Shown here: positions 27,186 through 37,312 of the stretch, piece by piece
Position numbering within the stretch: the first letter of the stretch is position 1
How the letters are laid out: each line of letters begins with the position of its first letter
Origin: Bacillus sp. FJAT-22090
GTDB taxonomy: Bacteria > Bacillota > Bacilli > Bacillales_A > Planococcaceae
Assembly (NCBI RefSeq): GCF_001278755.1
Contig: NZ_CP012601.1
Span: 3,162,154 to 3,226,153 of the forward strand
Direction of reading: 5' to 3'
Length of the DNA: 64,000 nucleotides
Translations under genes and position numbers: made by a program
The notes under the pieces: model-generated
Seen by the model: the letters and a program-made list of their open reading frames with translations, nothing else
Told to the model about the DNA's origin: nothing
The model's database searches: none

Positions 27186-27413
27186 TCAATCCCCGTTCTC
27201 TGGTCCAACCATTTGGAATCTTCCTACTCCTGGAATATTCACTATATCTTTATTTCGAAGTTTACGTCCTCTTCGTTGATCCACTTCACCATTTACATAA
27301 ACAATATTTTCGCTTAAAAACCACTTAGCCATTCCACCCGAATCTATTGCATCCGTCATTTTCAATAATTGACCAAGTGTGATAAATTCTGAGTCAAAAC
27401 GAATCTCTTCCAA
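27186..27413 (-). CDS. yaaA: S4-domain RNA-binding protein YaaA (RlbA)
   Basis: A 75-aa protein made of a single S4 RNA-binding domain ([49 protein letters not shown]). Its place between dnaN and recF is conserved across Firmicutes, and relatives are linked to ribosome biogenesis. The start is TTG 27413, with AGAGG 11 nt upstream; no ATG is available in frame. The ORF ends 1 nt before the recF start codon. Confidence 0.92.
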   Translation of the reverse strand: MEEIRFDSEFITLGQLLKMTDAIDSGGMAKWFLSENIVYVNGEVDQRRGRKLRNKDIVNIPGVGRFQMVGPENGD

Positions 27414-27476
27414 AAGTAATTCAACCTCTTCTCATTTTCATTATCCCTTCATTTTACTCTAAATCAGCAAATAAGT

Positions 27477-27506
27477 AAAAAAAAGATAGCCACCTTTGTG
27501 ACTATC
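27477..27506 (-). terminator. Terminator between dnaN and yaaA
   Basis: On the minus strand GATAGTCACAAAGGTGGCTATC is followed by eight T. It should partially or fully separate dnaA-dnaN from yaaA-recF. Confidence 0.85.
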
Positions 27507-27513
27507 AAAAATA

Positions 27514-28650
27514 TTAATATGTTCTTACTGGTAATATAAGTTGCAGGATGGAGTCATCATGTACCGACTTCAATACAAAAGGTCTCATTGCTCCTGAAAA
27601 CAGAATTTTTATGTCTTGTCCATCAATTGCTTTTAATGCATCCATCATATATTTTGCACTAAAGGAAATTTTTAATTCTTCTCCCTCAATTGACTCCGCT
27701 TGAATTTGTTCTTCTACATTTCCGATTTCCGGTGAATTGGATGATACTTCAACCAGACCCTGTCCAATCGTTGTAAAACGAACTACATTGTTTCTTTCTT
27801 CTCTAGCGAGTAAAGAAGCACGATCAATTGCTTGCAATAATGATTTACCGTTTACTATAATCGTCGTTTTATATTCACTAGGTATTAATCTGGAAGTATC
27901 CGGATAGTTTCCTTCAAGTAATCTAGAATAAAACAAAACATCTTCCGTTTTAAACAAAATTTGTTGTGGCGTAATGACGATTGCTACTTCTGAAGAAGTC
28001 TCTTCTAAGATTTTGTTTAATTCATTTAAGCTTTTACCTGGAATAACCACAGTATATTCTTCGTTAGGTAAGTCTTTGACAGCTGTTTTTCTTCTAGCAA
28101 GACGGTGACTATCTGTCGCTACACAATGAAGTTCCCCATCTTTTACTACCCAGTTAACACCAGTAAGTACAGGTCGACTTTCAGAAGTTGATACAGCAAA
28201 CACTGTCTCTTTAATAATTGATTTTAATAAATCAGATGGGATGAAAAATTGATGATTCTCTTCAATCTGTGGAAGTAATGGATATTCAGATGCATCAAGT
28301 CCAATTAAATTAAATTCAGATTTACCTGATCGTATATGTGTTTGAAATTGGTTTGTTACTTCAATCTCTACATCATTTGTTGGAAGTTTACGTACAATTT
28401 CATTAAAGACTCTTGCTTGTAAAACAATGGAACCAGTTTCTGTAATCCGTATAATTTGTTCTCCGTTTTTCTCTACAGGAATAAATGTCTGTATGGTGAT
28501 ATCTGAATCACTTCCGGTAATGTAAAGTCCTTTATCTAAAACTTCTAATTTTAACCCAGTTAATATTGGAATAGTTGTTTTAGAACTTACTGCTTTCATT
28601 ACATTATTTAATCCTTCTAACAAACTATCTCTTGCTATATCGAATTTCAT
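27514..28650 (-). CDS. dnaN: DNA polymerase III sliding clamp (beta subunit)
   Basis: Ring-shaped processivity clamp for PolC and DnaE. The 378-aa protein has the three repeated clamp domains; MKFDIARDSLLEGLNNVMKAVSSKTTIPILTGLKLEV and the C-terminal ILPVRTY are characteristic. ATG 28650 follows GAGG. It is separated from dnaA by the 170-nt origin segment containing DnaA boxes, as in B. subtilis, so its transcription is coupled to origin control. Confidence 0.97.
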   Translation of the reverse strand: MKFDIARDSLLEGLNNVMKAVSSKTTIPILTGLKLEVLDKGLYITGSDSDITIQTFIPVEKNGEQIIRITETGSIVLQARVFNEIVRKLPTNDVEIEVTNQFQTHIRSGKSEFNLIGLDASEYPLLPQIEENHQFFIPSDLLKSIIKETVFAVSTSESRPVLTGVNWVVKDGELHCVATDSHRLARRKTAVKDLPNEEYTVVIPGKSLNELNKILEETSSEVAIVITPQQILFKTEDVLFYSRLLEGNYPDTSRLIPSEYKTTIIVNGKSLLQAIDRASLLAREERNNVVRFTTIGQGLVEVSSNSPEIGNVEEQIQAESIEGEELKISFSAKYMMDALKAIDGQDIKILFSGAMRPFVLKSVHDDSILQLILPVRTY

Positions 28651-28659
28651 TTTGTTACC

Positions 28660-28822
28660 TCACTTATATAATTATTATTTATTTAAAAGAATAATAGATA
28701 TAGTAATAGGGCCTGTGGATTTGTTGATAACTCTATTTTTATCTACTTACGACTACTTATCCACATGTGCATAAGTTGTGTTTAAACAGGATAACATTTT
28801 AGGAACTTATCCACAAATTGTT
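28660..28822. other. oriC: oriC, dnaA-dnaN segment with unwinding region
   Basis: Contains DnaA boxes TTATCCACA at 28757-28765 and 28807-28815, the related TGTGCATAA at 28766-28774, and a tandem pair TGTGGATTT (28714) and TGTTGATAA (28722-28730). On the minus strand the pair is followed by GGCCC, a GC patch, then TATTACTATATCTATTATTC and an A/T-only stretch. The spaced TAC/TAT triplets next to the boxes match the DnaA-trio arrangement of the B. subtilis unwinding element. This is the probable strand-opening site. Confidence 0.9.
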
Positions 28823-30166
28823 TTAACGTCCTAAAATAGATTTTATTTGTTTAAGGTCATCTTGTAAGTTTGCATCATCTTTTAACATACGAGCAATTTT
28901 CTCGTGAGCATGAATCACAGTCGTGTGATCACGTCCCCCGAATTCTTCTCCTATTTTAGGCAAAGAAAAATCTGTAAGCTCTCTCGAGAGATACATAGCA
29001 ACCTGTCGAGGAAATGCAATAGATTTAGTTCGTTTTTTAGCACTAAAATCTTCTAACCTTATATGAAAATGTTCTCCAACCACTTTTTGTATATCTAAGA
29101 TTGTAATTATTCGTGGACGAGCGTTTGGCATTATATTTTTAAGTGCCTCTGCTGCTAATTCCGTATTAATATCTTTATTTATAAGAGAAGAATAAGCCAC
29201 TACTCGTATTAGAGCCCCTTCAAGTTCTCGAATATTCGAATCAATTTGATTTGCAATATAAGCCATTACATCATCCGAAATATCTAATCCATCTGCTCGT
29301 GCTTTTTTACGCAAAATAGCAATCCTTGTTTCTAAGTCTGGTGGTGCAATATCAGTTATTAAACCCCATTCAAATCGGGAACGAAGACGATCCTCAAGTG
29401 TTGGGATTTCCTTTGGAGGTCGATCACTTGAAATAACAATTTGTTTTGATTCTTCATGTAAAGCATTAAAAGTATGAAAAAATTCTTCTTGAGTTGATTC
29501 TTTTCCTGCAAGGAATTGAATATCATCTATTAAAAGCACATCGATATTACGATATTTGTTGCGGAATTCGATTGTTTTGTTATCCCGAATAGAGTTAATA
29601 AATTCATTTGTAAATTTTTCAGAAGATAAATAAACCACTTTTGCATTTGGATTGTGTTCTTGAACATAATGACCAATCGCATGCATTAAGTGGGTTTTAC
29701 CTAATCCTACTCCTCCATATATAAATAGAGGATTATATGCTTTTGCCGGTGCTTCTGCTACAGCCAGTGATGCAGCATGTGCAAAACGGTTACCAGATCC
29801 AATGACAAAAGTATCGAATGTATTTTTTGAATTTAACATACCAGGTGAAAAATCAGGTTGGTCTCCATTATTTGAAGGAACTTTCGGTTTAGGAACTTCA
29901 AAGTCGTCGAAATCCTGATTTTTAGGAACAACAAATGAAATAAGTAGTTCATTTCCTGTTAACTCTGTTAATATTCCGGCAATTAGATGAATATAATGAT
30001 TTTCAAGCCAATCCCTTGCAAATGAATTAGGAGCAGCTATCGTTACTGTTTCTCCTTTATATGAAAGTAGCTTGGTTGACTTTAACCAGGTTTCAAAACT
30101 AGGTTTGGATGTCTTTTTTTCTACTTCAGAGAGAACTTTAGCCCATAGTTCTTCTAAATGTTCCAA
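28823..30166 (-). CDS. dnaA: Chromosomal replication initiator DnaA
   Basis: AAA+ initiator that binds DnaA boxes and melts oriC. The 447-aa protein has N-terminal domain I (residues 1-85), a linker, AAA+ domain III with Walker [11 protein letters not shown] and Walker [11 protein letters not shown], and the C-terminal DNA-binding domain IV with signature [14 protein letters not shown]. The start is TTG 30166, 8 nt after AAGGAGA; this weak codon may limit DnaA level. Flanked on both sides by DnaA boxes, so autoregulation is likely. Confidence 0.98.
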   Translation of the reverse strand: MEHLEELWAKVLSEVEKKTSKPSFETWLKSTKLLSYKGETVTIAAPNSFARDWLENHYIHLIAGILTELTGNELLISFVVPKNQDFDDFEVPKPKVPSNNGDQPDFSPGMLNSKNTFDTFVIGSGNRFAHAASLAVAEAPAKAYNPLFIYGGVGLGKTHLMHAIGHYVQEHNPNAKVVYLSSEKFTNEFINSIRDNKTIEFRNKYRNIDVLLIDDIQFLAGKESTQEEFFHTFNALHEESKQIVISSDRPPKEIPTLEDRLRSRFEWGLITDIAPPDLETRIAILRKKARADGLDISDDVMAYIANQIDSNIRELEGALIRVVAYSSLINKDINTELAAEALKNIMPNARPRIITILDIQKVVGEHFHIRLEDFSAKKRTKSIAFPRQVAMYLSRELTDFSLPKIGEEFGGRDHTTVIHAHEKIARMLKDDANLQDDLKQIKSILGR

Positions 30167-30540
30167 TAATCTAATCTCCTTTTCTTAAGATTAATAAATA
30201 TGTATAAAATAAAAAAAGAATAAGATATACACAAATCCACCGACTGTGGATAAATATTATAAACGTATGTGCAAAAAACTTATCCACACATTATTAACAG
30301 TTGTGGATAAAAATAAGATGCAGTTTTGGTTTAGAAAAGTAAAACACAAATATCGTACCAAAAAAATGAAGACATTACAAGAGATTTAAGAGTTATCCAC
30401 AATAGTCCGATTATTAACAATTATAGTTGTCCACAAGGTATGATTATGTTAAAAACATGTTCATAAGGTTTGTGGATAATTTTTTTCGTGTATTTTTTAT
30501 GCACAATGGTTTGTGAAAAGAAATTATAATCTGTGGATAA
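30167..30540. other. oriC: oriC, DnaA-box cluster upstream of dnaA
   Basis: Six perfect DnaA boxes (TTATCCACA or its complement) at 30245-30253, 30280-30288, 30302-30310, 30393-30401, 30471-30479 and 30532-30540, plus one single-mismatch copy TTGTCCACA at 30427-30435. Orientation is mixed. This corresponds to the incA/incB regions of B. subtilis and also covers the dnaA control region. No ORF lies in these 370 nt. Confidence 0.95.
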
Positions 30541-30580
30541 CCAAGTTTCAATATGAATGAGGGAGATAGCAAAAAAACAA

Positions 30581-30610
30581 TTGACAAAAGCCGTGCATCT
30601 TATATATAAT
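30581..30610 (+). promoter_or_regulatory. Promoter of rpmH
   Basis: Consensus TTGACA and TATAAT separated by 18 nt, about 58 nt upstream of rpmH. A strong promoter as expected for a ribosomal protein operon beside oriC. Confidence 0.9.
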
Positions 30611-30667
30611 ATCGTAGACTGTCTAAAGTAGAACTTTTAAGATGATCATTCAGGAGGTGTCATATAG

Positions 30668-30802
30668 ATGAAACGTACATTCCAACCAAATACCCGTAAA
30701 CGTGCTAAAAACCACGGTTTCCGCGCACGTATGAGTACTAAAAACGGTCGCCGCGTATTAGCAGCACGCCGTGCAAAAGGAAGAAAAGTATTATCAGCAT
30801 AA
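30668..30802 (+). CDS. rpmH: 50S ribosomal protein L34
   Basis: A 44-aa, Arg/Lys-rich ribosomal protein starting [14 protein letters not shown] and ending KGRKVLSA, the invariant L34 ends. ATG at 30668 lies 7 nt from AGGAGGTG. It is the first gene transcribed rightward from oriC and is followed by an attenuating terminator before rnpA, the standard arrangement. Confidence 0.98.
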   Translation: MKRTFQPNTRKRAKNHGFRARMSTKNGRRVLAARRAKGRKVLSA

Positions 30803-30803
30803 G

Positions 30804-30832
30804 TCCACTGACCATTTCAGTGGTCTTTTTTT
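30804..30832 (+). terminator. Terminator/attenuator between rpmH and rnpA
   Basis: CCACTGA and TCAGTGG form a 7-bp stem followed by TCTTTTTTT. It would let rpmH be made in excess over rnpA. Confidence 0.8.
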
Positions 30833-30865
30833 CTTTTATAACGATGAGTTGGAGCAGGTGAACCG

Positions 30866-31210
30866 ATGAATAAGAAACAACGAGTAAAAAAGAATAAAGA
30901 CTTTCAAACAATATTTAAAAAAGGGAAGTCCTTTGCAAATAGACAATTTGTTGTTTATTGCTTAGAACATGAAGAAGATTTTTTTCGTGTAGGTCTATCT
31001 GTTAGTAAGAAAGTTGGAAATGCAGTAGTTCGTAATCGTATTAAGAGGTATATAAGACAAACCTTTTTAGAATTAAAAGATGAAGTAAATACAAATATGG
31101 AATATATTATTATCGCTAGAAATCCAGCGGCCAAATTAGACTTTCATGAAACAAAGAAAAGTCTTGAACATGTATTAAAAATTGCTAAGGTAATAAAGAA
31201 GAAAAACTAG
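30866..31210 (+). CDS. rnpA: Ribonuclease P protein component
   Basis: Basic 114-aa cofactor that helps the RNase P ribozyme mature tRNA 5' ends. The family signature [26 protein letters not shown] is present near residues 48-73. ATG 30866 has GGAGCAGG upstream. Conserved rpmH-rnpA-yidC-jag order. Confidence 0.97.
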   Translation: MNKKQRVKKNKDFQTIFKKGKSFANRQFVVYCLEHEEDFFRVGLSVSKKVGNAVVRNRIKRYIRQTFLELKDEVNTNMEYIIIARNPAAKLDFHETKKSLEHVLKIAKVIKKKN

Positions 31211-31281
31211 TGAAGATTTTCTTTTAAATGGTAATATAGAATGAATGGATATATATATAAGAAGTATTAGGGGGAAGAAGG

Positions 31282-32052
31282 TTGAAAAAAAAATTATCAC
31301 TATTAATTTTACTGCTAGTAACAACTGTATTTCTAGCAGGTTGTTCGGAATTTAATGAGCCAATCTATTCAAGTTCAGAAGGGTTTTGGAATGAGTATAT
31401 CGTTTGGCCATTAGTTTCAGCAATTACGTACTTCAAAGGAATACTTGGTACGTATGGTTTAGGAATTATTGCGGTAACAATTATTATACGTTTAGCAATC
31501 CTACCATTAATGATCAAGCAAACAAAAAGCTCTAAAAATATGCAAGAAGTTCAACCAGAATTACAAAAATTAAAAGAAAAGTACAGTTCAAAAGATGCTG
31601 TAACACAACAAAAATATCAACAAGAAATGATGGCTCTATTTAAAGAAAGAGGAGTTAATCCAGCAGCAGGTTGTTTACCAATATTTATTCAAATGCCGAT
31701 TCTAATTGGTTTTTACCATGCAATTAGTCGAATGAATAATACCCCTGAAATTAACTTAGGTAGTTTTTTAGGATTTGCACTTGCAGATCCAAGTATTGTT
31801 TTAGCAGTACTTGCAGGTCTTATGCAATTGATCGTTTTACGTACAGGTCCAGCAATGGATAATCCTCAAATGAAAATAATGATGTATATTATGCCATTTA
31901 TGATTATTGGTTTTGGTATCGTATTACCAGCAGCACTAACATTGTATTGGGTAATCGGTAATATTATTTCTATCATTCAAAATTTATTCATTTATAAACC
32001 TTGGAACAAACCAAAGGCTGAGCCAGTCAAAACGGGAGGGGCAAAAAAATGA
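31282..32052 (+). CDS. yidC: Membrane protein insertase YidC1 (SpoIIIJ)
   Basis: Inserts membrane proteins with or without SecYEG; the B. subtilis orthologue SpoIIIJ is needed for forespore gene activation at stage III. The 256-aa protein has a lipoprotein signal (LLLVTTVFLAGC, lipid-modified Cys near residue 21), then five membrane segments. The groove Arg is in IIIRLAILPLMIKQ, and the FIQMPILIGFYHAI segment is conserved. Start is TTG 31282 behind GGGGGAAG. The stop overlaps the jag ATG by 4 nt, indicating translational coupling. Confidence 0.95.
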   Translation: MKKKLSLLILLLVTTVFLAGCSEFNEPIYSSSEGFWNEYIVWPLVSAITYFKGILGTYGLGIIAVTIIIRLAILPLMIKQTKSSKNMQEVQPELQKLKEKYSSKDAVTQQKYQQEMMALFKERGVNPAAGCLPIFIQMPILIGFYHAISRMNNTPEINLGSFLGFALADPSIVLAVLAGLMQLIVLRTGPAMDNPQMKIMMYIMPFMIIGFGIVLPAALTLYWVIGNIISIIQNLFIYKPWNKPKAEPVKTGGAKK

Positions 32053-32789
32053 ATCAGATTACGCAAACTGCACCTACAAAAGAAGAAGCTATAACTGTTG
32101 CATTACAAAAACTTGGTGTATCAAAACAAGAAGTAACAATTACAGTATTAGATGAAGGTAAAAAGGGTTTTCTAGGATTTGGAGCAAAACCTGCAGTTGT
32201 TCAAGTAACTGTTCGAATAAATGAAGAAAAGGTAGAAGAAGTGCATGAACCAGAAGTGGAGACACTCGAAGTAAACGATGAAACAGAGATTTCTCCAAGT
32301 ACTTCAAATGAAGTGGACAATCTAGAAGGTACGAATCACTTAGCAATTGAAGAAACAATTAACTATATTAATGAAATAGCAAAAGAAATGAAGATTGATG
32401 ATTTAGAAATCAATCAAACAAAAGAAGGAAAATTTGTTTACCTTCAATTAAACAGTAAAAAGGCTGCATTACTTATTGGTAAACGTGGACAAACATTAAA
32501 TGCACTTGAAAGTTTGGCGCAGCTCGTAGCAAATAAATTTTCTAATTCGTTCATTATCATTAAGCTGGATGTAGGAAACTACAGAGAAAAACGACAAGAA
32601 TCACTTGAACAGCTTGCAGAACGAATGGCAGATAAAGCAGTTCGAACAGGTAACAAAGTAGAGTTTGAACCGATGACTTCTTTTGAAAGAAAAATAATTC
32701 ATAATGCATTATCTGTTCGAGTAGATATTGAAACTTATTCAGTTGGAACAGATCCAAATCGATATTTAGTAATCGAGCCAATAAAATGA
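32049..32789 (+). CDS. khpB: RNA-binding protein KhpB/Jag (SpoIIIJ-associated)
   Basis: Partner of KhpA in RNA binding and cell-elongation control. The 246-aa protein has the Jag_N domain (residues 1-55, KGFLGFGAKPA), a Glu-rich linker (about 60-105), a KH-like domain (LLIGKRGQTLNALESLAQ) and a C-terminal R3H domain (ERKIIHNAL). The start codon overlaps the yidC stop. The acidic linker is long, but the family varies there. Confidence 0.94.
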   Translation: MNQITQTAPTKEEAITVALQKLGVSKQEVTITVLDEGKKGFLGFGAKPAVVQVTVRINEEKVEEVHEPEVETLEVNDETEISPSTSNEVDNLEGTNHLAIEETINYINEIAKEMKIDDLEINQTKEGKFVYLQLNSKKAALLIGKRGQTLNALESLAQLVANKFSNSFIIIKLDVGNYREKRQESLEQLAERMADKAVRTGNKVEFEPMTSFERKIIHNALSVRVDIETYSVGTDPNRYLVIEPIK

Positions 32790-32792
32790 TAT

Positions 32793-32832
32793 AAACGGAT
32801 TTTAGCTTACGAAAAGCTAGAATCCGTTTTTC
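32793..32832 (+). terminator. Terminator of the rpmH-jag operon
   Basis: AAACGGATT...TAGCTT pairs with AAGCTA...AATCCGTTT, followed by a T-run. Confidence 0.9.
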
Positions 32833-33072
32833 TTATTGCTAACTACCTAGACGAAAAGCTCGGCGCAAACCTACCGCAACTCCATTTGTTTGTTTGGGAA
32901 GATATTGTGCTTTCGCTTTTCTCTTTGCATGTTGATAACTTTTGATCACTAAATAAAATCATCTATACTTCTGATTTTTGACGATTTGTGTTATTGTTAT
33001 ATGTTAGATAGTCATGTTCGTTTTAACTTATTCACATGTGGATAAGTTAGTATGTAAAGGAGGTGGACACTT
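32833..33072. other. jag-mnmE intergenic region with DnaA boxes
   Basis: 240 nt without an ORF. It holds a perfect DnaA box TGTGGATAA at 33037-33045, a directly abutting one-mismatch TTATTCACA at 33028-33036 in inverted orientation, and TGTTGATAA at 32930-32938. The equivalent jag region of B. subtilis is one of its oriC-proximal DnaA-box clusters. Confidence 0.7.
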
Positions 33073-34458
33073 GTGGAATTCGATACAATAGCTGCTATTT
33101 CTACTCCACTTGGAGAAGGGGCTATAGCAATAGTGAGACTTAGCGGTCCCCATGCAATACAGATAGCAAACAAAGTATTTTATTCACCAAACGGAAAAGA
33201 TTTACTTGTTCAAGCATCCCATACCATTCATTATGGGCATTTAGTTGATCCAAAGACAGAAGAGGTAGTAGAGGAAGTAATGTTGTCTTTGATGAAGGGA
33301 CCCAAAACATTTACAAGAGAAGATGTAGTAGAAATTAACTGTCACGGTGGGCTTGTATCAGTGAATCGTGTCCTACAGCTTGTTTTGATTAATGGTGCGA
33401 GACTAGCTGAGCCTGGTGAATTTACAAAACGAGCGTTTTTAAACGGGAGAATCGATTTGTCACAAGCCGAAGCTGTCATGGATTTAATAAGAGCTAAAAC
33501 AGATAAAGCGATGAATGTTGCGTTAGGGCAAATGGATGGGCGATTATCTAGACTTATTAAATCATTGAGGCAAGCACTACTCGAAACATTAGCTCAAGTA
33601 GAAGTGAACATAGATTATCCAGAATACGATGATGTGGAAGAAATGACTCTGCCACTAATGATTGAAAAATGTACATGGGTAAGGGATGAAATAGACAAAC
33701 TATTAGTCACTTCATCGCAAGGGAAAATTCTTCGTGAAGGACTTTCAACGGCTATTATTGGTAGACCGAATGTAGGTAAATCTTCCCTTTTAAATAGTTT
33801 AATTCAAGAAAATAAAGCAATTGTGACAGATATAGCAGGAACTACACGAGATATAATAGAAGAGTATGTTAATGTACGTGGAGTTCCGTTAAAATTAGTA
33901 GATACAGCGGGTATTCGAGAAACGGAAGATATAGTTGAACGAATTGGAGTAGAAAAGTCTAGGCAAGTACTTAATGAGGCTGATCTTATACTACTAGTTT
34001 TAAACAATGCGGAGCAGCTAACAGAAGAAGACCGTAAATTATTTGAAGCAGTTCAGGGTATGGATTTTATTGTTATTATTAATAAAACAGACTTACCTAC
34101 GTCGATAGATTCTAATGAAGTACAACGATTAGCAGGGGACAAACGTGTAGTTACTACTTCTTTACTACAAGAAGAAGGAGTCGATGAATTAGAAGAAGCA
34201 ATTGCATCTTTATTCTTCGAAGGTACAATTGAAGCGTCTGATTTAACGTATGTTTCAAATGCACGTCATATTTCTTTACTACATTTAGCAAAAGCAACTG
34301 TAACTGATGCCATTGATGCGGCACATGCGGATGTGCCAGTAGATATAATTCAAATTGATGTGACGAGAACTTGGGAAATTTTAGGTGAAATTACCGGGGA
34401 TACGGTAGAAGAAAGCTTAATTGATCAGTTATTTTCACAATTTTGTTTAGGAAAATAA
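33073..34458 (+). CDS. mnmE: tRNA modification GTPase MnmE
   Basis: With MnmG installs the carboxymethylaminomethyl group on U34 of certain tRNAs. The 461-aa protein has an N-terminal tetrahydrofolate-binding domain, a helical domain, an inserted Ras-like G domain (G1 [10 protein letters not shown]3 DTAGI, G4 NKTD) and the C-terminal FCLGK containing the essential Cys. The GTG start at 33073 lies behind AAGGAGGTGG. It leads mnmE-mnmG-rsmG. Confidence 0.97.
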   Translation: MEFDTIAAISTPLGEGAIAIVRLSGPHAIQIANKVFYSPNGKDLLVQASHTIHYGHLVDPKTEEVVEEVMLSLMKGPKTFTREDVVEINCHGGLVSVNRVLQLVLINGARLAEPGEFTKRAFLNGRIDLSQAEAVMDLIRAKTDKAMNVALGQMDGRLSRLIKSLRQALLETLAQVEVNIDYPEYDDVEEMTLPLMIEKCTWVRDEIDKLLVTSSQGKILREGLSTAIIGRPNVGKSSLLNSLIQENKAIVTDIAGTTRDIIEEYVNVRGVPLKLVDTAGIRETEDIVERIGVEKSRQVLNEADLILLVLNNAEQLTEEDRKLFEAVQGMDFIVIINKTDLPTSIDSNEVQRLAGDKRVVTTSLLQEEGVDELEEAIASLFFEGTIEASDLTYVSNARHISLLHLAKATVTDAIDAAHADVPVDIIQIDVTRTWEILGEITGDTVEESLIDQLFSQFCLGK

Positions 34459-34480
34459 AATAGGAGAGGAAGTAACGAAC

Positions 34481-36370
34481 ATGCCAAACTTTGAAGCAGG
34501 CAAGTTCGATGTGATTGTTGTAGGAGCAGGGCATGCTGGAGTAGAAGCAGCACTTGCATCCGCAAAAATGGGTGCTAAAACACTTGTTTTAACAATTAAT
34601 CTTGATATGATTGCATTTATGCCATGTAATCCATCCATCGGAGGGCCAGCAAAAGGAATTGTTGTGCGTGAAATTGACGCATTAGGCGGTGCCATGGGAA
34701 AAGTAATAGATAAAACGCATATTCAAATGAGAATGCTTAATACAGGAAAAGGTCCTGCTGTACGTGCACTTCGCGCTCAAGCGGATAAAGTACTGTATCA
34801 AAATGAAATGAAACGACTCTTAGAGGAACAAGAAAACTTAACAATCCATCAAGCAGTTGTAGAAGAATTGCTAGTGGAAGATAATAAAATTATTGGGCTC
34901 GTTACTCAAGTTGGAGCTATTTACCGCGCAGAAACAGTAGTTATTACAACAGGTACATTCTTACGAGGGGAAATAATTATTGGAGACCTAAAGTATTCAA
35001 GCGGACCAAATAATCAACAGCCATCCATTAAATTAGCAGATAGCATTCGTAATTTAGGTTTTGATTTAGTTCGATTTAAAACAGGAACTCCACCTCGTGT
35101 AAATAGTAAAACAATTGATTATAATAAAACAGAAATCCAACCTGGAGATGATGTTCCAAGAGCATTCAGCTTTGAGACAACTGAGTTTATAATGGATCAA
35201 TTACCATGTTGGTTAACATATACAACACTTGAAACACATGAAATTATTAATGAAAACTTACACCTTTCTCCTATGTATTCAGGTATGATAAAAGGTACAG
35301 GACCAAGATACTGTCCTTCCATCGAAGATAAGATTGTACGTTTTAGTGATAAACCACGCCATCAAATATTTTTAGAGCCAGAAGGAAGAAATACTCGAGA
35401 AGTATACGTACAAGGACTTTCAACAAGTTTACCAGAGCATGTACAACGTCGCCTGATTGCTTCTGTTCCAGGACTAGAGAAAGCAGAAATGATGCGTGCA
35501 GGTTACGCAATTGAATATGATGCAATGGTTCCAACACAGCTTTGGCCAACACTTGAAACGAAAAAAATTAAAAATCTTTATACTGCAGGACAAATCAATG
35601 GCACATCTGGTTATGAGGAAGCAGCAGGGCAAGGTTTAATGGCCGGAATTAACGCCGCTCTAAGAGTTCTTAAAAAAGAAGAAAAAATATTAAGTAGATC
35701 TGATGCCTATATTGGAGTATTAATTGATGATTTAGTTACGAAAGGAACAAATGAACCTTATCGTTTATTAACTTCTCGTGCTGAATATCGCTTATTACTT
35801 CGTCATGATAACGCAGATTTACGTTTAACGGAAATTGGTTACGAAATAGGTCTTATTCCGCAAGAACGCTATGATAAATTTGTGGAGAAAAAACAACGTA
35901 TTGAAAATGAATTAGATAGACTGCGTTCATTAATGATTAAACCAAATGAACAAACTCAACAATTAATCCGTAGTGTTGAAGGTAGCGAATTAAAAGATGG
36001 TATTCGTGCTGCAGACTTATTAAAACGTACAGAAATGCATTATGATTTAGTGGCTCAACTAGCTCCTCCTGAAATGGAATTGATGGAGGAAGAGAAAGAG
36101 CAAGTAGAGATTCAAGTAAAGTATGAAGGATATATTGAAAAATCTCTTCAACAAGTAGAAAAGCTCAAAAAAATGGAAGACAAAAAAATTCCTGATCAAA
36201 TAGATTATGATGAAATTTCAGGATTGGCTACAGAAGCTAAACAAAAATTAAATCAAGTACGACCTTTGTCTATTGCACAAGCATCTAGAATTTCAGGAGT
36301 AAATCCAGCAGATATTTCAATTTTACTTATTTATATTGAACAGGGGAAAATTGCAAAAATTTCTGGATAG
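34481..36370 (+). CDS. mnmG: tRNA uridine-5-carboxymethylaminomethyl modification enzyme MnmG
   Basis: FAD-dependent partner of MnmE in wobble uridine modification. The 629-aa protein starts with the FAD-binding [17 protein letters not shown], carries the GidA signatures [11 protein letters not shown] and [18 protein letters not shown], and ends with the helical tRNA/MnmE-binding domain ([19 protein letters not shown]). It lies 22 nt after mnmE, with GGAGAGG before ATG. Confidence 0.98.
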   Translation: MPNFEAGKFDVIVVGAGHAGVEAALASAKMGAKTLVLTINLDMIAFMPCNPSIGGPAKGIVVREIDALGGAMGKVIDKTHIQMRMLNTGKGPAVRALRAQADKVLYQNEMKRLLEEQENLTIHQAVVEELLVEDNKIIGLVTQVGAIYRAETVVITTGTFLRGEIIIGDLKYSSGPNNQQPSIKLADSIRNLGFDLVRFKTGTPPRVNSKTIDYNKTEIQPGDDVPRAFSFETTEFIMDQLPCWLTYTTLETHEIINENLHLSPMYSGMIKGTGPRYCPSIEDKIVRFSDKPRHQIFLEPEGRNTREVYVQGLSTSLPEHVQRRLIASVPGLEKAEMMRAGYAIEYDAMVPTQLWPTLETKKIKNLYTAGQINGTSGYEEAAGQGLMAGINAALRVLKKEEKILSRSDAYIGVLIDDLVTKGTNEPYRLLTSRAEYRLLLRHDNADLRLTEIGYEIGLIPQERYDKFVEKKQRIENELDRLRSLMIKPNEQTQQLIRSVEGSELKDGIRAADLLKRTEMHYDLVAQLAPPEMELMEEEKEQVEIQVKYEGYIEKSLQQVEKLKKMEDKKIPDQIDYDEISGLATEAKQKLNQVRPLSIAQASRISGVNPADISILLIYIEQGKIAKISG

Positions 36371-36393
36371 TCTAAATTGATAAGGAGAACTTC

Positions 36394-37110
36394 ATGAACG
36401 AGGAACAATTTATTCAAGCCCTTCACGAAAAAGGAATTGAACTTACAACAGAGCAAGTACAACAATTTAGAAAATATTTTGAAATACTTGTTGAATGGAA
36501 TGAAAAAATGAATTTAACCGCTATAACGGATGAACCATCTGTATATTTAAAACATTTTTTTGATTCTATTAGTGCATCTTTTTATGAAGATTTTACTGGT
36601 TCTTTCTCCGTCTGTGATGTAGGAGCAGGAGCCGGGTTTCCTAGTATTCCTTTAAAGATTTGTTTTCCAAATTTAAAAGTTACAATTGTTGATTCACTAA
36701 ATAAAAGAATCCAGTTTTTAACTCATCTCAGCAAGGAACTTAATTTAACAAACGTAAATTTCGTCCATGCACGAGCAGAAGAATTTGGTCAAAAAACCGA
36801 ACATAGAGAAAATTATGATATTGTTACTGCTAGAGCAGTTGCAAGATTATCGGTTCTCGCAGAACTATGCATCCCGTTAGTAAAGGTAGATGGAAGATTT
36901 ATAGCAATGAAAGCAGCGAGTGCATTAGACGAATTAAATGATGCTAAAAAGGCACTTCAAGTATTAGGTGCAGAGAAAATCGCAGAGTATTCCTTTCTTT
37001 TACCGATTGAAGACAGTGAAAGAACGTTGTATGTCTTTTCTAAAACAAAAAGCACACCGAAAAGATACCCTCGAAAACCTGGTATTCCAAACAAAACACC
37101 TATTATTTAA
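36394..37110 (+). CDS. rsmG: 16S rRNA m7G527 methyltransferase RsmG
   Basis: SAM-dependent methyltransferase acting on G527 of 16S rRNA; loss gives low-level streptomycin resistance in many bacteria. The 238-aa protein has the SAM-binding [14 protein letters not shown] near residue 72, [10 protein letters not shown], and the [22 protein letters not shown]-terminus typical of GidB. ATG 36394 has AAGGAGA upstream. Last gene of the mnmEG-rsmG unit. Confidence 0.97.
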   Translation: MNEEQFIQALHEKGIELTTEQVQQFRKYFEILVEWNEKMNLTAITDEPSVYLKHFFDSISASFYEDFTGSFSVCDVGAGAGFPSIPLKICFPNLKVTIVDSLNKRIQFLTHLSKELNLTNVNFVHARAEEFGQKTEHRENYDIVTARAVARLSVLAELCIPLVKVDGRFIAMKAASALDELNDAKKALQVLGAEKIAEYSFLLPIEDSERTLYVFSKTKSTPKRYPRKPGIPNKTPII

Positions 37111-37145
37111 TCTTTTTTCAAAAGGTTAAAACTTCCGGCGGATGC

Positions 37146-37217
37146 CATATATTTTGTAAGTAAGTACATTGATCAAGCTGCTTACAAAATATATGCCAAA
37201 TACGTCAGGGCGTATTT
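37146..37217 (+). repeat. Two consecutive hairpins upstream of noc
   Basis: CATATATTTTGTAAG (37146-37160) and its exact inverted copy (37181-37195) form a 15-bp stem. Three bases later AAATACG (37198-37204) and CGTATTT (37211-37217) form a second stem. Neither has a T-run. They lie between rsmG and the parS site. Confidence 0.75.
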
Positions 37218-37227
37218 GATTGAGGAA

Positions 37228-37243
37228 CGTTCCACGTGAAACA
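37228..37243. promoter_or_regulatory. parS site upstream of noc
   Basis: CGTTCCACGTGAAACA matches the ParB-binding consensus TGTTNCACGTGAAACA except for the first base. The CACGTG core is intact. It should nucleate Spo0J (and SMC) loading near the origin. Confidence 0.85.
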
Positions 37244-37312
37244 TTTATAGTATTGTAGTTTTATATAGTGAATATTTAGCGTATAGAGTTTCGAAAAGGT
37301 GGTGCTTGTTAG

